Below, piece by piece: positions 30,480 to 43,381 of a stretch of 64,000 bases of DNA. The notes beneath the pieces were generated by a model, which did no database searches, was not told the DNA's origin, and saw only the letters and a list, made by a program, of their open reading frames with translations. The position numbers were made by a program, and so were the translations under genes. Positions within the stretch are counted from its first letter, which is position 1. Each line of letters opens with the position of its first letter. Origin of the DNA: Nitrosomonas ureae (GTDB lineage: Bacteria; Pseudomonadota; Gammaproteobacteria; Burkholderiales; Nitrosomonadaceae); NCBI RefSeq assembly GCF_900108305.1, contig NZ_FNUX01000013.1:29298-93297 (forward strand). Reading direction: 5' to 3'.

Positions 30480-30800
30480 AAATCTCACCCCATTTTATAT
30501 ATGAAAAACACGAACTTTCTGCTAGTTCGCAGGTTATGCTTTACGGAAAAAGAAATTCTTTCTTAAATGAGTTTGCTGATTCTATTTGAATCAGCAATCA
30601 ATCAAACGTGGAATAGGCAAACAAAATCACCTTATATTTGTATGAATAATTACTGTAGTATGAATAATTGCTGGAAGAAGATTATTGACTTACAGATCCA
30701 GTCAAATGAATTCCTGGAACGTTTCGATTTTATTTATTCGTTTAGCTCACTACGTAACGCCACGTTATATAACTATATATTTTATAGGAAAAAATAAGAA
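30480..30800. other. Divergent intergenic region
   Basis: This AT-rich region of 321 bp should carry promoters for cheW (left) and the VOC gene (right). A 76-codon frame at 30567-30797 has no family resemblance or ribosome-binding site and is not accepted as a gene. AGGAAAAAA lies before the VOC start codon. Confidence 0.5.
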
Positions 30801-31187
30801 ATGACTGCAATAGATATGAATCATTTCACCGTATTAAGCAGCGATTTAGAAAAGAGCAAGGCTTTTTACATCAATATCCTGGGACTTAAAGAAGGCTATC
30901 GTCCACCCCTTGCATCTCCAGGTGCGTGGCTTTATGTTGGGGATCGGGCAATACTGCATATCATGGCGGGCAGATCTATGCCTATCAACCCCGCGGGAGT
31001 CATAGACCACATGGCTTTTACCGCATCCAATCTGCAAGCCACGATTGATACCTTAAAACAATACAATATCGATTATGAATTGCAACGCCTCAAAGGATTG
31101 GAAATCTGGCAATTATTCTGTCATGACCCAGACGGCGCAAAAGTTGAACTGGATTTCCCGGCACATGAATCAGAGCCTAGACAATAA
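30801..31187 (+). CDS. VOC (glyoxalase/bleomycin-resistance fold) family protein
   Basis: This single-domain protein has 128 residues and two beta-alpha-beta-beta-beta halves. His8 in MNHFTVL, His69 in VIDHMAF and Glu117 in AKVELDF occupy the metal-ligand positions of this superfamily. CHDPDGAKVELDF is the typical C-terminal motif. The substrate is unknown; candidates include methylglyoxal-type adducts or extradiol-type substrates. It converges with the M48 protease gene, leaving only 4 bp between them. Confidence 0.85.
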   Translation: MTAIDMNHFTVLSSDLEKSKAFYINILGLKEGYRPPLASPGAWLYVGDRAILHIMAGRSMPINPAGVIDHMAFTASNLQATIDTLKQYNIDYELQRLKGLEIWQLFCHDPDGAKVELDFPAHESEPRQ

Positions 31188-31191
31188 GTTC

Positions 31192-31977
31192 CTATTTTTT
31201 GCAATTTGGTCTCTTACCGGCTGCATGTGCTTGCTGCATTATTTTATTAGCTTTCGGTAAGAGTGCCCGCAAATCATCAATACGGGTTTCATGAGACGGA
31301 TGAGTCGACAGAAATTCAGCCGGCTGCTCGCCTTGACTAGCCTGTGCCATTTTCTGCCATAATGTAACGCTTTCTTCAGGATTAAATCCGGCCTTCGCTA
31401 TTAATTCAATACCCATTGCATCGGCTTCACTTTCATGCAAACGGCTAAAAGGCATTATCAAACCGTATTGCGCACCTACTCCAAGCAAACCTAATGCGGT
31501 TTGCCCCATAGGTGTAGTTGGAGCGGCAACCGCCGAGATGATGGACATCCCCATTTGCGCACCCAATTTCTGCGACATCCGTTCATTGCTGTGTTTCGCC
31601 AGCACATGGCCAATCTCATGACCGATCACGGTAGCTAACTGATCTTGATTATCGACAAGATCAACCAGTCCGGTATGAACGCCGATTTTGTTTCCCGGCA
31701 AAGCAAAAGCATTCAACGTGCTGTCTTCAAACACCACCACTTCCCAATCGCCCCCAACTTCACGAGTAATAGCATTTGCAATACACCGTACAAACTGATT
31801 TTCTTGTGTATTCTGGCTAATTGATTTTTCACTCTTCATCGTCGTGAATGCCTGTAACCCCATTGCATCAAGCTCACCGTCAGACATAAAAGCCAGCTGG
31901 CTTCTTCCTGTCGGCGTGGTCGCACAAGCCGCAAGTGAAACGATAATAAATAAAATTAGCGATAATCTAAACATCAT
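31192..31977 (-). CDS. M48-family metalloprotease lipoprotein
   Basis: This periplasmic zinc endopeptidase has 261 residues. A signal sequence ends in the lipobox LAAC (Cys18). The zinc motif HEIGH is at 120-124 and the downstream HESEADAMG (181-189) provides the third ligand, a Glu. The family includes LoiP and YcaL, which degrade or process outer-membrane proteins. The C-terminus ends in FLSTHPSHETRI, the usual M48B tail motif, then a basic tail. Which family member it corresponds to is unclear. Confidence 0.93.
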   Translation of the reverse strand: MMFRLSLILFIIVSLAACATTPTGRSQLAFMSDGELDAMGLQAFTTMKSEKSISQNTQENQFVRCIANAITREVGGDWEVVVFEDSTLNAFALPGNKIGVHTGLVDLVDNQDQLATVIGHEIGHVLAKHSNERMSQKLGAQMGMSIISAVAAPTTPMGQTALGLLGVGAQYGLIMPFSRLHESEADAMGIELIAKAGFNPEESVTLWQKMAQASQGEQPAEFLSTHPSHETRIDDLRALLPKANKIMQQAHAAGKRPNCKK

Positions 31978-32156
31978 GATTAATATTCTCCATACATTGG
32001 ATCAGTGAGATTTTTTATTCGATTCTATGATGATACAACGTTCAATCACAAGGTCATGCAAATTCTTTTAGTTAATAATAAACAAAAAGACTAATACAGC
32101 GGATAATCAAGAATATGATATAACTCAATTCTCAACAATAGCATAGGAGATCAAAA

Positions 32157-32363
32157 ATGAGCGATCATGTTTATAAAATCATCGAAATAGTTGGCTCGTC
32201 AACCAAAAGCAGTGATGATGCCATTCAACTGGCGATTGCGAAAGCTGGCAAAAGCGTGCGTAACCTGGATTGGTTTGAAGTAATGGAAACACGCGGGCAT
32301 ATCATTGATGGCAAAGTCGCACACTATCAAGTAAAACTTAAAATCGGCTTTCGGCTGGATTAA
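32157..32363 (+). CDS. Dodecin (flavin-binding dodecamer)
   Basis: This 68-residue protein matches dodecin along its full length: HVYKIIEIVGSS, the helix with AIQLAIAKAGKSVRNLDWFEV containing the flavin-stacking Trp, and ETRGHIIDGKVAHYQVKLKIGFRL. Dodecins store or buffer flavins. AGGAGATC lies just upstream of the ATG. It is monocistronic. Confidence 0.96.
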   Translation: MSDHVYKIIEIVGSSTKSSDDAIQLAIAKAGKSVRNLDWFEVMETRGHIIDGKVAHYQVKLKIGFRLD

Positions 32364-32550
32364 TCCTATTGATTAAGGCGATTGCATCTGTTTTAGAACG
32401 TAGTCGATCTTAGAATATTGAAGTGACGCATTTAGAGTGAATGCTCTGACCGGGATCATTGTGCTAAAAATAATCCCTCATAAGATCAACCGAATTCACT
32501 TCTGCCAACAAGTGCCAATAATAGACACATTCCATCTAAATACTTCACGC

Positions 32551-32556
32551 TATAAT
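32551..32556 (+). promoter_or_regulatory. Candidate -10 element for leuS
   Basis: A consensus TATAAT lies 34 bases before the leuS start codon. No good -35 hexamer is found at the usual distance, so support is limited. Confidence 0.35.
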
Positions 32557-32572
32557 TAGCTATCTTAAGTAA

Positions 32573-35284
<2,712 letters not shown>

Positions 35285-35303
35285 ATAATTCACACCCTGG
35301 GTC

Positions 35304-35822
35304 ATGGTAAAAATACATAAACAGCAGTTTCTTATTCTGATCACTGTAATCTTATTATTGACAGCTTGCGGTTTTAAGCTGCGCGGACAAGCCACCGCGC
35401 TACCGTTCAAGACAATGTATGTTACGGCGCCGGATGGACATACGATCGGCATAGAGATGGAGCGCATGATCAAAGCCACGCCGACGACCCGTTTATCTCA
35501 AAGCGCTGCAGAAGCCGAAGCAACACTGGATATCGTCAATGCGTTTAATGAAAGAGCTATTTTGTCTTTGTCCGGTGGTGGCCGCGTACGGGATTTTAAT
35601 TTGATTTACCGGGTAAATTATCGTGTATTGGATAACAAAGGCATAGAAATCGTGCCCAATACTGAAATATCCTTAACCCGGGTCCTACCATTCCTGGATG
35701 CGCAAGTCCTCGCTAAGGAAGCGGAAGAAAGGTTATTGCTGAAAGACATGCAATCCGACGCAATTCAACAAATTCTATGGCGTTTATCGACGATTAAGTT
35801 TCCCGCTGAAAGCACGCAGTAA
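35304..35822 (+). CDS. lptE: LPS-assembly lipoprotein LptE
   Basis: LptE (172 residues) plugs the LptD barrel and helps deliver LPS to the outer leaflet. The lipobox LLTAC gives Cys22 after a hydrophobic signal. GFKLRGQ directly follows, as in most LptE proteins. The gene sits between leuS (19 bp away) and holA, its usual position in proteobacteria. Confidence 0.94.
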   Translation: MVKIHKQQFLILITVILLLTACGFKLRGQATALPFKTMYVTAPDGHTIGIEMERMIKATPTTRLSQSAAEAEATLDIVNAFNERAILSLSGGGRVRDFNLIYRVNYRVLDNKGIEIVPNTEISLTRVLPFLDAQVLAKEAEERLLLKDMQSDAIQQILWRLSTIKFPAESTQ

Positions 35823-35855
35823 TCCTGTGATCGTTTCGTGTAATGTGTCTTTACC

Positions 35856-36890
35856 ATGCGCATAAAGCTTGAGCAATTATCGCAATCCCTGCAAAAGCAA
35901 ACTGCATCTCTTTACACTTTATTTGGCAACGAACCGTTGCTGATCCTGGAAGCTGCAGACATGATCCGCACTCACGCGCACCAGCATGAATATACCGAAC
36001 GCGAAGTATTCACTGTAGATCAGCGCTTCGATTGGTCTGATTTGCTGAATGCCGGCAATAACCGGTCCTTGTTTGGTGAGCGCAAAATTATGGATATTCG
36101 TATCCCTTCCGGCAAGCCCGGCAAGGAAGGTGGTAAAGCCATTGAGATCTATTGCAATACGTTGCCTCCGGACACGCTGACGCTCCTCACGCTACCTCGG
36201 ATCGATAAGCAAGGACAAGCAACGCGGTGGTTCAAAGCACTTGAAACCTCCGGCGCTCTAATCCAGGTCTATCCAATAGAACGTAACCAGCTACCTCTTT
36301 GGATCGGGCAACGTCTTGACAAACAGCAACAAAAAACTGATTCTGCCACGCTGCAATTTCTTGCGGATCAGGTTGAAGGCAATTTACTCGCCGCACATCA
36401 GGAAATTCAGAAGCTCGCATTGCTCTATCCCAGAGGTAATTTAACTTTCGAGCAAATCAAGGATGCGGTGCTGAATGTAGCACGCTATGATGCATTTCAA
36501 TTATCAGATGCCATGATCAATGCGGATTCCTCACGCTTTATCCGCATCCTGACCGGTTTGCAAGCTGAAGGTATCGCTCCGCTACTAATTCTCGCCACCT
36601 TAACTGAACAAATACGACAACTCATTATCATCCGCAAGGGCCTCGACACTGCTCAACCACCCTCCCAGTTACTGCAGACCGCCAGAATCTGGGGTAACCG
36701 GCAAAAATCAGTACAAGCTGCAGCCAAGCGCATTAGCTTGCAAGTGTTGATGCGAGGTTTATCCGATGCCGCAATAATAGATCGGATGATTAAAGGGGTG
36801 ACACAGGGAGATGCCTGGGACGAATTGATGCAATTAGGGCTGCGTCTCGCACTTCATGAAAATAGAAATTTCATCAGTATCGTTAAGTAG
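35856..36890 (+). CDS. holA: DNA polymerase III subunit delta
   Basis: HolA (344 residues) is the clamp-loader subunit that opens the beta clamp. It shows the family N-terminus (LYTLFGNEPLLILEAADMIR), the middle region FLADQVEGNLLAAHQEIQKLALLY, and the C-terminal collar domain. It is 33 bp after lptE in the leuS-lptE-holA unit. Confidence 0.95.
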   Translation: MRIKLEQLSQSLQKQTASLYTLFGNEPLLILEAADMIRTHAHQHEYTEREVFTVDQRFDWSDLLNAGNNRSLFGERKIMDIRIPSGKPGKEGGKAIEIYCNTLPPDTLTLLTLPRIDKQGQATRWFKALETSGALIQVYPIERNQLPLWIGQRLDKQQQKTDSATLQFLADQVEGNLLAAHQEIQKLALLYPRGNLTFEQIKDAVLNVARYDAFQLSDAMINADSSRFIRILTGLQAEGIAPLLILATLTEQIRQLIIIRKGLDTAQPPSQLLQTARIWGNRQKSVQAAAKRISLQVLMRGLSDAAIIDRMIKGVTQGDAWDELMQLGLRLALHENRNFISIVK

Positions 36891-37277
36891 TCGCCATTCC
36901 GTCCCAGTAGTCGGCTACAAGTAATACTGTCACAATTCGACACCGCTACCACTAAATCAAATTTGCGGAAAAATGAGCTGATCAGCTCAAACTGAGTGTC
37001 AGATGCTTCTTGGCAACACCGGCTTTGCATTTATAAGCATTCAGAAAATTCAATGCGTAAAATCCCGGCCTTTTGCGCACTGTTACTGCGGTTAAACTGA
37101 TCGCAGATCAGAGTAACAAAACAGGGATGTCAATCATTAGGTCTCCATATTATTACAAAACTTTATTTGCATCCTGTTTGATCTAGATCAATATTCTCGC
37201 TACTAGTATTTTATTTTGTGAAATATGGGTCGCTACATTGCTCACAGAATTTTATAAATACAAGAAGGATAATAGCG
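36891..37277. other. Intergenic region upstream of the Aer-like receptor
   Basis: This 387-bp region contains no credible gene. It holds the FNR-type site at 37178-37191. The rest shows no clear hairpin terminator for holA and no further repeat. Confidence 0.5.
37178..37191. promoter_or_regulatory. Perfect FNR/ANR-type palindrome
   Basis: TTGATCTAGATCAA matches the FNR-family consensus TTGAT-N4-ATCAA in every defined position. It is centred 93 bp upstream of the receptor start codon at 37278. Control of aerotaxis receptor genes by ANR is known in Pseudomonas, so oxygen-dependent regulation is a sensible inference. Confidence 0.6.
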
Positions 37278-38987
37278 ATGAGAGTAAATCTGCCAGTTTC
37301 TAATACCGAATACCCTATTGACGATGATACCCTGATTTTATCTACCACTGATACGAAAGGACGCATCACATATGTAAATCAGACTTTTATTGAAGTTAGC
37401 GGATTTTCCGCAGATGAACTGATAGGTAAATCGCATAACATAGTGCGTCACCCTGATATGCCACCACAGGCATTTGAAGATTTATGGAGGACACTTCAAG
37501 CTGGCAAACCATGGACTGGTCTAGTTAAGAATCGCCGTAAAAATGGAGATTTTTATTGGGTTCTTGGCAATGCCACACCACTAATAGAAAATGGATCTAT
37601 TGTTGGCTATTTGTCTGTTCGCACAAAGCCCTCTCGCCAGGTAATAGAAACAGTCGCACCAATATATCGTCAATTTATTAATGGGACGGCTGGAAATCTG
37701 AAAATTGAAAATGGCGGCATTGTTCGCACCGATTTTATTGGTAAAGTTATCTCATTTCTTAAACTGACTTTGGGTAAGCGTATCGCACTTTATTTGTCTA
37801 TACCGACACTATCGTTATTAAGCGCGGCAGGTGCTGGTTGGTGGGGGTTAACGCAAACAGCAACACCTTCATGGTTAGATGATTTTATTCTCACTACCAC
37901 CATCAGTGGCACTTTATTAATGTGCCTGGCTGGATTCTTGATAAGACGAAATACGCTGGAACCTTTGAGTAAAGCTATTGAAATAGCGAATACACTCGCC
38001 GCCGGTGATCTGCAAACCAAAATCACCAATAAGTTTTCGGATGAGTTTGGTGCTTTGATTAAATCCCTGATGCAAATGGGCATTAATCTCAGAGCGACCG
38101 TTTCAGATGTTCGCAACAGCGCTGAATCAGTACGTCAAGCATCCAGTGAAATAGCCAGCGGAAATCTGGATTTATCACAACGCACAGAAGAGCAAGCTTC
38201 ATCACTTGAAGAAACCGCATCCAGTATGGAAGAACTTACTTCTACAGTAAAACAAAATGCTGATAATGCCAGACAGGCTGATCACCTTTCGGCAGACGCA
38301 AGTAATATTGCGCTTCGGGGAGGTCAGTTGATGAATGACGTGGTTAATACAATGTCTTTGATCAGTGATAGCTCCAATAAGATTGCAAGCATTATAAGTG
38401 TAATTGACGGAATTGCTTTTCAGACCAATATTCTTGCTCTGAATGCCGCTGTAGAAGCTGCTCGTGCTGGTGAACAAGGCCGGGGGTTTGCTGTTGTTGC
38501 CACAGAAGTTCGGAATCTGGCTCAGCGAAGCGCAGCGGCTGCTAAGGAAATAAAAAACCTTATCGATAGCTCGGTAGAAAAAGTTGAAAATGGAACCAAG
38601 TTGGTAAATGAAGCAGGCAAGACTATGGAGGAAATCGTTACTTCGATTAAACATGTTGCTGAAATTATGTCGGAAATTACAGCAGCCTCCCAAGAACAGA
38701 GTTCAGGTATCGAGCAGGTCAATCAAGCAGTTACACAAATGGACGAAGTTACACAACAGAATGCTGCGTTGGTGGAAGAAGCTGCAGCTTCCGCGGAATC
38801 TCTGGAAAATCAGGCTAAGGATCTGACCGGAGCAATTTCCATTTTTAAACTCGGTCAAGCTATAAGAAATACCGCCACAATTCGGCAAATTACTCCTAAT
38901 CAATCAAATTTACGGAAAAACAGGGTTATTTCAGTAGTAAGAAATAATCAAACAAAAAAGGTTGTTAACAGTGATAGGGAAAGCTGA
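37278..38987 (+). CDS. PAS-domain (Aer-like) methyl-accepting chemotaxis protein
   Basis: This energy-taxis type receptor has 569 residues. An N-terminal PAS domain (about 15-120, with [14 protein letters not shown] and [17 protein letters not shown]) resembles the FAD-binding PAS of Aer. A short hydrophobic hairpin (about 170-220) anchors it without a large periplasmic domain, followed by HAMP and a signalling domain nearly identical in its tip to the receptor at 28206-29924. It lacks the C-terminal xWxxF pentapeptide. ATG 37278 is chosen because AAGGAT lies 8 bases before it; the frame is open from 37218. Confidence 0.93.
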   Translation: MRVNLPVSNTEYPIDDDTLILSTTDTKGRITYVNQTFIEVSGFSADELIGKSHNIVRHPDMPPQAFEDLWRTLQAGKPWTGLVKNRRKNGDFYWVLGNATPLIENGSIVGYLSVRTKPSRQVIETVAPIYRQFINGTAGNLKIENGGIVRTDFIGKVISFLKLTLGKRIALYLSIPTLSLLSAAGAGWWGLTQTATPSWLDDFILTTTISGTLLMCLAGFLIRRNTLEPLSKAIEIANTLAAGDLQTKITNKFSDEFGALIKSLMQMGINLRATVSDVRNSAESVRQASSEIASGNLDLSQRTEEQASSLEETASSMEELTSTVKQNADNARQADHLSADASNIALRGGQLMNDVVNTMSLISDSSNKIASIISVIDGIAFQTNILALNAAVEAARAGEQGRGFAVVATEVRNLAQRSAAAAKEIKNLIDSSVEKVENGTKLVNEAGKTMEEIVTSIKHVAEIMSEITAASQEQSSGIEQVNQAVTQMDEVTQQNAALVEEAAASAESLENQAKDLTGAISIFKLGQAIRNTATIRQITPNQSNLRKNRVISVVRNNQTKKVVNSDRES

Positions 38988-39128
38988 AATGAGCTTTAAG
39001 GTGCTAAAAATGCATCAACGCAGAACTACTATCACTATTTTGTTCAAAACACCGCCAGGAAAACATTTGTAGGTGAATTATTCGATCATTCTTTATCACA
39101 GCGCGTTTTCACAAAGCTCATAAAAGAT

Positions 39129-39148
39129 CCCCGCTACAGGAAGCGGGG
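39129..39148. terminator. Hairpin between the receptor gene and ftsZ
   Basis: CCCCGCT (39129-39135) pairs with AGCGGGG (39142-39148) around a six-base loop. On the minus strand it is followed by ATCTTTTA, and on the plus strand by an AT-rich stretch. It lies between convergent genes and probably ends the dcw transcript. Confidence 0.7.
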
Positions 39149-39220
39149 CATCAATTATTCTTTTCAATGTACCGCTCTCGAGTCAGTAATGCGTTCTCAA
39201 GATCAGAAAAACAAGACTCA

Positions 39221-40378
39221 TTAATCCGCTTGTCTTCTTAAAAAAGCTGGAATATCCATAGGATCTACACCAGATTGCCGCATGGCTGCCACTGTAGCAT
39301 TGCTTCTTCTGCCTGTACGCATAACGGCTGGCTCCTCGGCAGAAAAAATAGAATCCCTGTCATCGGTTCCGGTGCGCGTATGCACAACGGTTAATGGAGA
39401 ATTCTGATTCTGGCTCTGGCCGACAAGACTGCCTAATCCGGTAGCTACCATCGTCACACGCAAATTATCAGTCATATTTTCATCGATAACTGTGCCGACA
39501 ATAATTGTCGCATCTTCAGCTGTCAAATCCTTAATCGTATTCATTACTTCATGTACTTCACGCATTTTCAGCGTTTGACTGGCTGTAATGTTCACCAAAA
39601 TACCACGCGCGCCTGACAAGGAAATATCTTCAAGCAATGGACTCGAAACGGCGCGTTCCGCAGCCACTCTTGCGCGGTCAACACCCATAGCTATCGCTGA
39701 GCCCATCATTGCCATACCCATTTCAGACATGACCGTTCTGACGTCGGCAAAGTCAACATTAACCAGGCCTGGACAATTAATAACCTCCGCAATTCCGGCT
39801 ACCGCACCGTGAAGCACATCGTTAGCTGCCTTGAATGCATCCAGCATGGAGATGTCATTACCCAATACCATCATTAGTTTGTCGTTAGGAATTACAATCA
39901 ACGAATCAACGTGTTGTGACAGCTCTTCCATGCCCGCCTTAGCTGCAACCAGACGCTTCCCTTCAAATGAAAAGGGCTTACTGACAACCGCTACGGTCAA
40001 AATACCCATTTCTTTCGCAACTTGCGCCACGACCGGCGCTGCGCCTGTACCTGTACCACCACCCATGCCTGCGGTAATAAACAGCATATCCGCACCCTGT
40101 ATCAATTCAGCGATACGATCTCGATCTTCAAGTGCAGCTTCACGTCCAATTTCAGGATTAGCGCCTGCGCCCAGTCCTTTGGTAATTCCTGTACCCAATT
40201 GCAAGATTGTTGGAGCTTTATTAGTTTTCAATGCCTGCGCATCAGTATTCATACTGATAAACTCAACGCCCTGCATTCCATTCTGGATCATATGATCCAC
40301 AGCATTGCTTCCGCAGCCACCAACACCAACAACTTTGATGATCGCCTCTTGAGTCTCGTTATTTATGATTTCGAACAT
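39221..40378 (-). CDS. ftsZ: Cell division tubulin homologue FtsZ
   Basis: FtsZ (385 residues) forms the Z ring. GTP-binding GGGTGTGAA is at 106-113 and the T7 loop NVDFADV at 207-213. A variable linker (about 320-370) ends in the conserved C-terminal peptide DIPAFLRRQAD that binds FtsA and ZipA. It is the last dcw gene, 68 bp after ftsA, the largest gap in the lower cluster, so it may have its own promoter. Confidence 0.98.
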   Translation of the reverse strand: MFEIINNETQEAIIKVVGVGGCGSNAVDHMIQNGMQGVEFISMNTDAQALKTNKAPTILQLGTGITKGLGAGANPEIGREAALEDRDRIAELIQGADMLFITAGMGGGTGTGAAPVVAQVAKEMGILTVAVVSKPFSFEGKRLVAAKAGMEELSQHVDSLIVIPNDKLMMVLGNDISMLDAFKAANDVLHGAVAGIAEVINCPGLVNVDFADVRTVMSEMGMAMMGSAIAMGVDRARVAAERAVSSPLLEDISLSGARGILVNITASQTLKMREVHEVMNTIKDLTAEDATIIVGTVIDENMTDNLRVTMVATGLGSLVGQSQNQNSPLTVVHTRTGTDDRDSIFSAEEPAVMRTGRRSNATVAAMRQSGVDPMDIPAFLRRQAD

Positions 40379-40446
40379 ATTGTTTCTCCTTTAGTACATT
40401 GAAATTAAAGCTGTCTGACTGTTAGTACAACCCTTGAGATTTCTAA

Positions 40447-41685
40447 TTAAAAGTTTCTTTGGAACCACCCCTTCATTCTGGAGAAAATCTGCTTGGCAGA
40501 ACCTCCTTGTAATCTTGAACCATGTTGATGCTGCATCTGCTGCATACCTGCCAGAATTAAACCAATCCCTGTCGAATATCGAGGTGTATGGATTACTTCC
40601 CTTAAATTGCCATGATAATTGGGCAAGCCCTGCCGCACAGGCATATGGAATATTTCTTCACCCAATTCCACCATCCCGCGTAGCGAAGCAGACCCCCCGG
40701 TTATTACGATACCCGATGAAAGCAACTCTTCAAATCCGCTCCGCCGCAGCTCAGCCTGCACCAAACAATAAAGCTCTTCAGCACGTGGCTCTATCACTTC
40801 TGCCAAAGTTTGTTTGGAAAGCTGGCGTGAACCACGATTACCCACATCCGGAACTTCAACCATTTCTTTAGTATCTGCAAGGCTCCTCAATGCGCAACCA
40901 TAGCGGCATTTGATATCCTCCGCGCTTTTGGTCGGCGTGCGCAATGCCATCGCAATATCATTGGTTATTTGATCGCCAGCAATGGGTATCACCGCAGTAT
41001 GTCTAATCGCCCCATGCGTAAATACCGCAATATCTGTCGTTCCACCGCCAATATCGACCAGGCACACGCCCAGATCTTTTTCATCTTCAGATAATACGGC
41101 CATTGCTGATGCCAATGGCTGTAATATCAGATCACGCACCTCCAGACCACATCGATGCACGCATTTCACGATATTCTGTGCGGCCGAGACTGCGCCTGTC
41201 ACAATATGCACTTTTACTTCCAGGCGTATGCCACTCATACCTACCGGTTCGCGCACATCCTCCTGGCCATCAATAATGAATTCCTGATTCAAGACGTGTA
41301 GAATTTGCTGGTCGGCGGGTATATTGACAGCCTTTGCCGCTTCCATGACACGCTCCACGTCTTTCTCGGTGACCTCCTTGTCCTTGATAGGAACCATGCC
41401 ATTTGAATTAAAACCCTTAATGTGGCTGCCGGCTATCCCGGTATATACCTCATGAATTTTACAATCCGCCATTAATTCCGCTTCTTCCAAGGCACGCTGA
41501 ATCGCGTTGACGGTTGTTTCAATATTGGCCACAACGCCTTTTTTTAACCCGCGGGAAGGATGGCTGCCCAATCCGATAATTTCGACCCCTCCTTCTGGAA
41601 GGATTTCCGCAACAATGGCTACAATCTTTGATGTACCAATATCAAGTCCGACGATCAAATTTCTATTGTCTCTGGTTTTATTCAT
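40447..41685 (-). CDS. ftsA: Cell division protein FtsA
   Basis: FtsA (412 residues) is an actin-like protein that anchors FtsZ to the membrane. It has the phosphate-1 motif LIVGLDIGTSKIV, phosphate-2 [14 protein letters not shown], the adenosine motif VITGGSASLRG and a C-terminal amphipathic stretch (FSRMKGWFQRNF). It follows ftsQ by 12 bp. Confidence 0.97.
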   Translation of the reverse strand: MNKTRDNRNLIVGLDIGTSKIVAIVAEILPEGGVEIIGLGSHPSRGLKKGVVANIETTVNAIQRALEEAELMADCKIHEVYTGIAGSHIKGFNSNGMVPIKDKEVTEKDVERVMEAAKAVNIPADQQILHVLNQEFIIDGQEDVREPVGMSGIRLEVKVHIVTGAVSAAQNIVKCVHRCGLEVRDLILQPLASAMAVLSEDEKDLGVCLVDIGGGTTDIAVFTHGAIRHTAVIPIAGDQITNDIAMALRTPTKSAEDIKCRYGCALRSLADTKEMVEVPDVGNRGSRQLSKQTLAEVIEPRAEELYCLVQAELRRSGFEELLSSGIVITGGSASLRGMVELGEEIFHMPVRQGLPNYHGNLREVIHTPRYSTGIGLILAGMQQMQHQHGSRLQGGSAKQIFSRMKGWFQRNF

Positions 41686-41697
41686 CTAAATTCTATC

Positions 41698-42474
41698 TCA
41701 CGTTTCTCTCTTAACAGCGGATTTATGAGGCTCTCGTTGCATCGTTTCGGGCATGCGGATAGCAAAACCATTTGGGTAACGCAAATCAACATATATCAGT
41801 GACTCTTGCTGATTTAACCGGGCGATGCTGTGGTCATATACTGAAACATAGCGAATCAGTCTTTCCTCAATCTCATTTCGCCCCAGTTCCAGTACCGTCC
41901 CCGTATTCAAATGAATGCGCCATGCATAGCGCTGCGTCAACATGACTTGTTCAATTTGTTGCTGTAACGGCGCTAATATTTGATTAAAACGTCTATATTG
42001 CTGCGTTACCTCAAGGGCACTGGCTTCATTTGGGCCAATAAAAACTGGCAAATCCGCATTAGCGGTAACTCGAAATACCTCACCATGAGTATTCACCAAG
42101 GCCTGACTTCCCCAATATGCCAATGCTTGATGCTCTTCTAACGTAACATTTAATCCGTGAGGCCATTCCCGATTTACGCGCGCGTCCCGGACCCATGGTA
42201 ATTTTACAAAAGCTTCGCGCACTGCGGTTAAATTAACTGAAATAAAATTCCCTTCGATCTCTTTTCGCACGAGACTTTCTATTTGCGCATAGGTAACATT
42301 CTGTAATTTTGCATTATTATCTCCTGCGTCCTGAACAACCTGCAGATTAATCTCTTTTATTGGGAACAGCGGCGGCTTGATTAGCTGCATACCGATTTCA
42401 TACAACACCGTCATTGCTACCAAAGCAAATAATGATTTGGCTAGCAAATCCAATGCATGATGGTTATTCCACAT
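41698..42474 (-). CDS. ftsQ: Cell division protein FtsQ
   Basis: FtsQ (258 residues) is a bitopic inner-membrane protein that links early and late divisome proteins. It has a short cytoplasmic N-terminus, one membrane helix (about 11-30), a POTRA domain (about 36-110, with [20 protein letters not shown]) and the FtsQ beta domain. It overlaps ddlB by 11 bp. Confidence 0.95.
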   Translation of the reverse strand: MWNNHHALDLLAKSLFALVAMTVLYEIGMQLIKPPLFPIKEINLQVVQDAGDNNAKLQNVTYAQIESLVRKEIEGNFISVNLTAVREAFVKLPWVRDARVNREWPHGLNVTLEEHQALAYWGSQALVNTHGEVFRVTANADLPVFIGPNEASALEVTQQYRRFNQILAPLQQQIEQVMLTQRYAWRIHLNTGTVLELGRNEIEERLIRYVSVYDHSIARLNQQESLIYVDLRYPNGFAIRMPETMQREPHKSAVKRET

Positions 42475-43381
42475 GGGATAAATTCAATATTCTCATCACC
42501 AGGTCCTCAAATGAAATCCCCGCAGTCTTAGCCGCCATAGGAACCAGGCTATGGCCGGTCATGCCCGGAGACGTATTCACCTCAAGAAAATAAAACTGTC
42601 CGGTTTGCGTCAGGATTAAATCAACCCTACCCCAGCCCTGGCAGCCCAATACCTTATATGCCTGCAAGGCCTGGACCTGAATCTTTAATTCCAGCTCATC
42701 CGCTAAACCGCTGGGACAGAAGTATCTTGTATCATTCGATACGTACTTGGCCTGATAATCATAAAGTTCGCCCGCTATTTCTATTCTCACTATGGGCAGA
42801 GGTGTTTCGCCCAGAATGGCAACCGTTAACTCCTTACCTACGATAAATTCTTCGGCAAGCACCAAAGAATCATGCTGTGCCGCCAATTGATAAGCAGACA
42901 ACAAATCATTTTTATGAGTCACTTTACTTAAGCCGATTGTGGAACCTTCTCGCGCCGGCTTAACAATCAATGGCAATCCCAGCAATTCGGAAACTGCTTC
43001 AAAATTACTGTTGGTTTGCAATAGCACATACCGCGGAGACGGAATGCCGACTGCCTGCCACAATAATTTGGTACGCCATTTGTCCATAGCCAAGGCGCTA
43101 CTCATCACCCCGCTGCCAGTGTAAGGCAACCTCATCCATTCCAGTACGCCTTGAATGGTGCCATCTTCGCCAAAACGCCCGTGCAGTGCGATAAACGCAC
43201 GATCAAAACCTTGCCGCGACAGATCTTCAAGTGCTTGCTCCGCCGGATCAAATGGATAAGCATCCACTTCGCTGCGAATTAACGCATCCAAAACAGCTTG
43301 GCCGCTTTGCAAAGAAACTTCACGCTCTGCGGATCGACCGCCAAGCAAAACAGCTACTTTGCCAAAACCATGACTTATCAC
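42464..43381 (-). CDS. ddlB: D-alanine--D-alanine ligase
   Basis: Ddl (305 residues) is an ATP-grasp ligase making the D-Ala-D-Ala dipeptide. It shows [16 protein letters not shown], the [12 protein letters not shown] substrate motif, [12 protein letters not shown] and [14 protein letters not shown] near the C-terminus. Its start codon overlaps the murB stop by one base (TGATG). Confidence 0.97.
   Translation of the reverse strand: MISHGFGKVAVLLGGRSAEREVSLQSGQAVLDALIRSEVDAYPFDPAEQALEDLSRQGFDRAFIALHGRFGEDGTIQGVLEWMRLPYTGSGVMSSALAMDKWRTKLLWQAVGIPSPRYVLLQTNSNFEAVSELLGLPLIVKPAREGSTIGLSKVTHKNDLLSAYQLAAQHDSLVLAEEFIVGKELTVAILGETPLPIVRIEIAGELYDYQAKYVSNDTRYFCPSGLADELELKIQVQALQAYKVLGCQGWGRVDLILTQTGQFYFLEVNTSPGMTGHSLVPMAAKTAGISFEDLVMRILNLSHVE

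Noticed and set aside
30567..30797. A 76-codon open frame between cheW and the VOC gene
   Set aside because: It lies in an AT-rich promoter region, has no ribosome-binding site and its product has an odd composition with no family resemblance.
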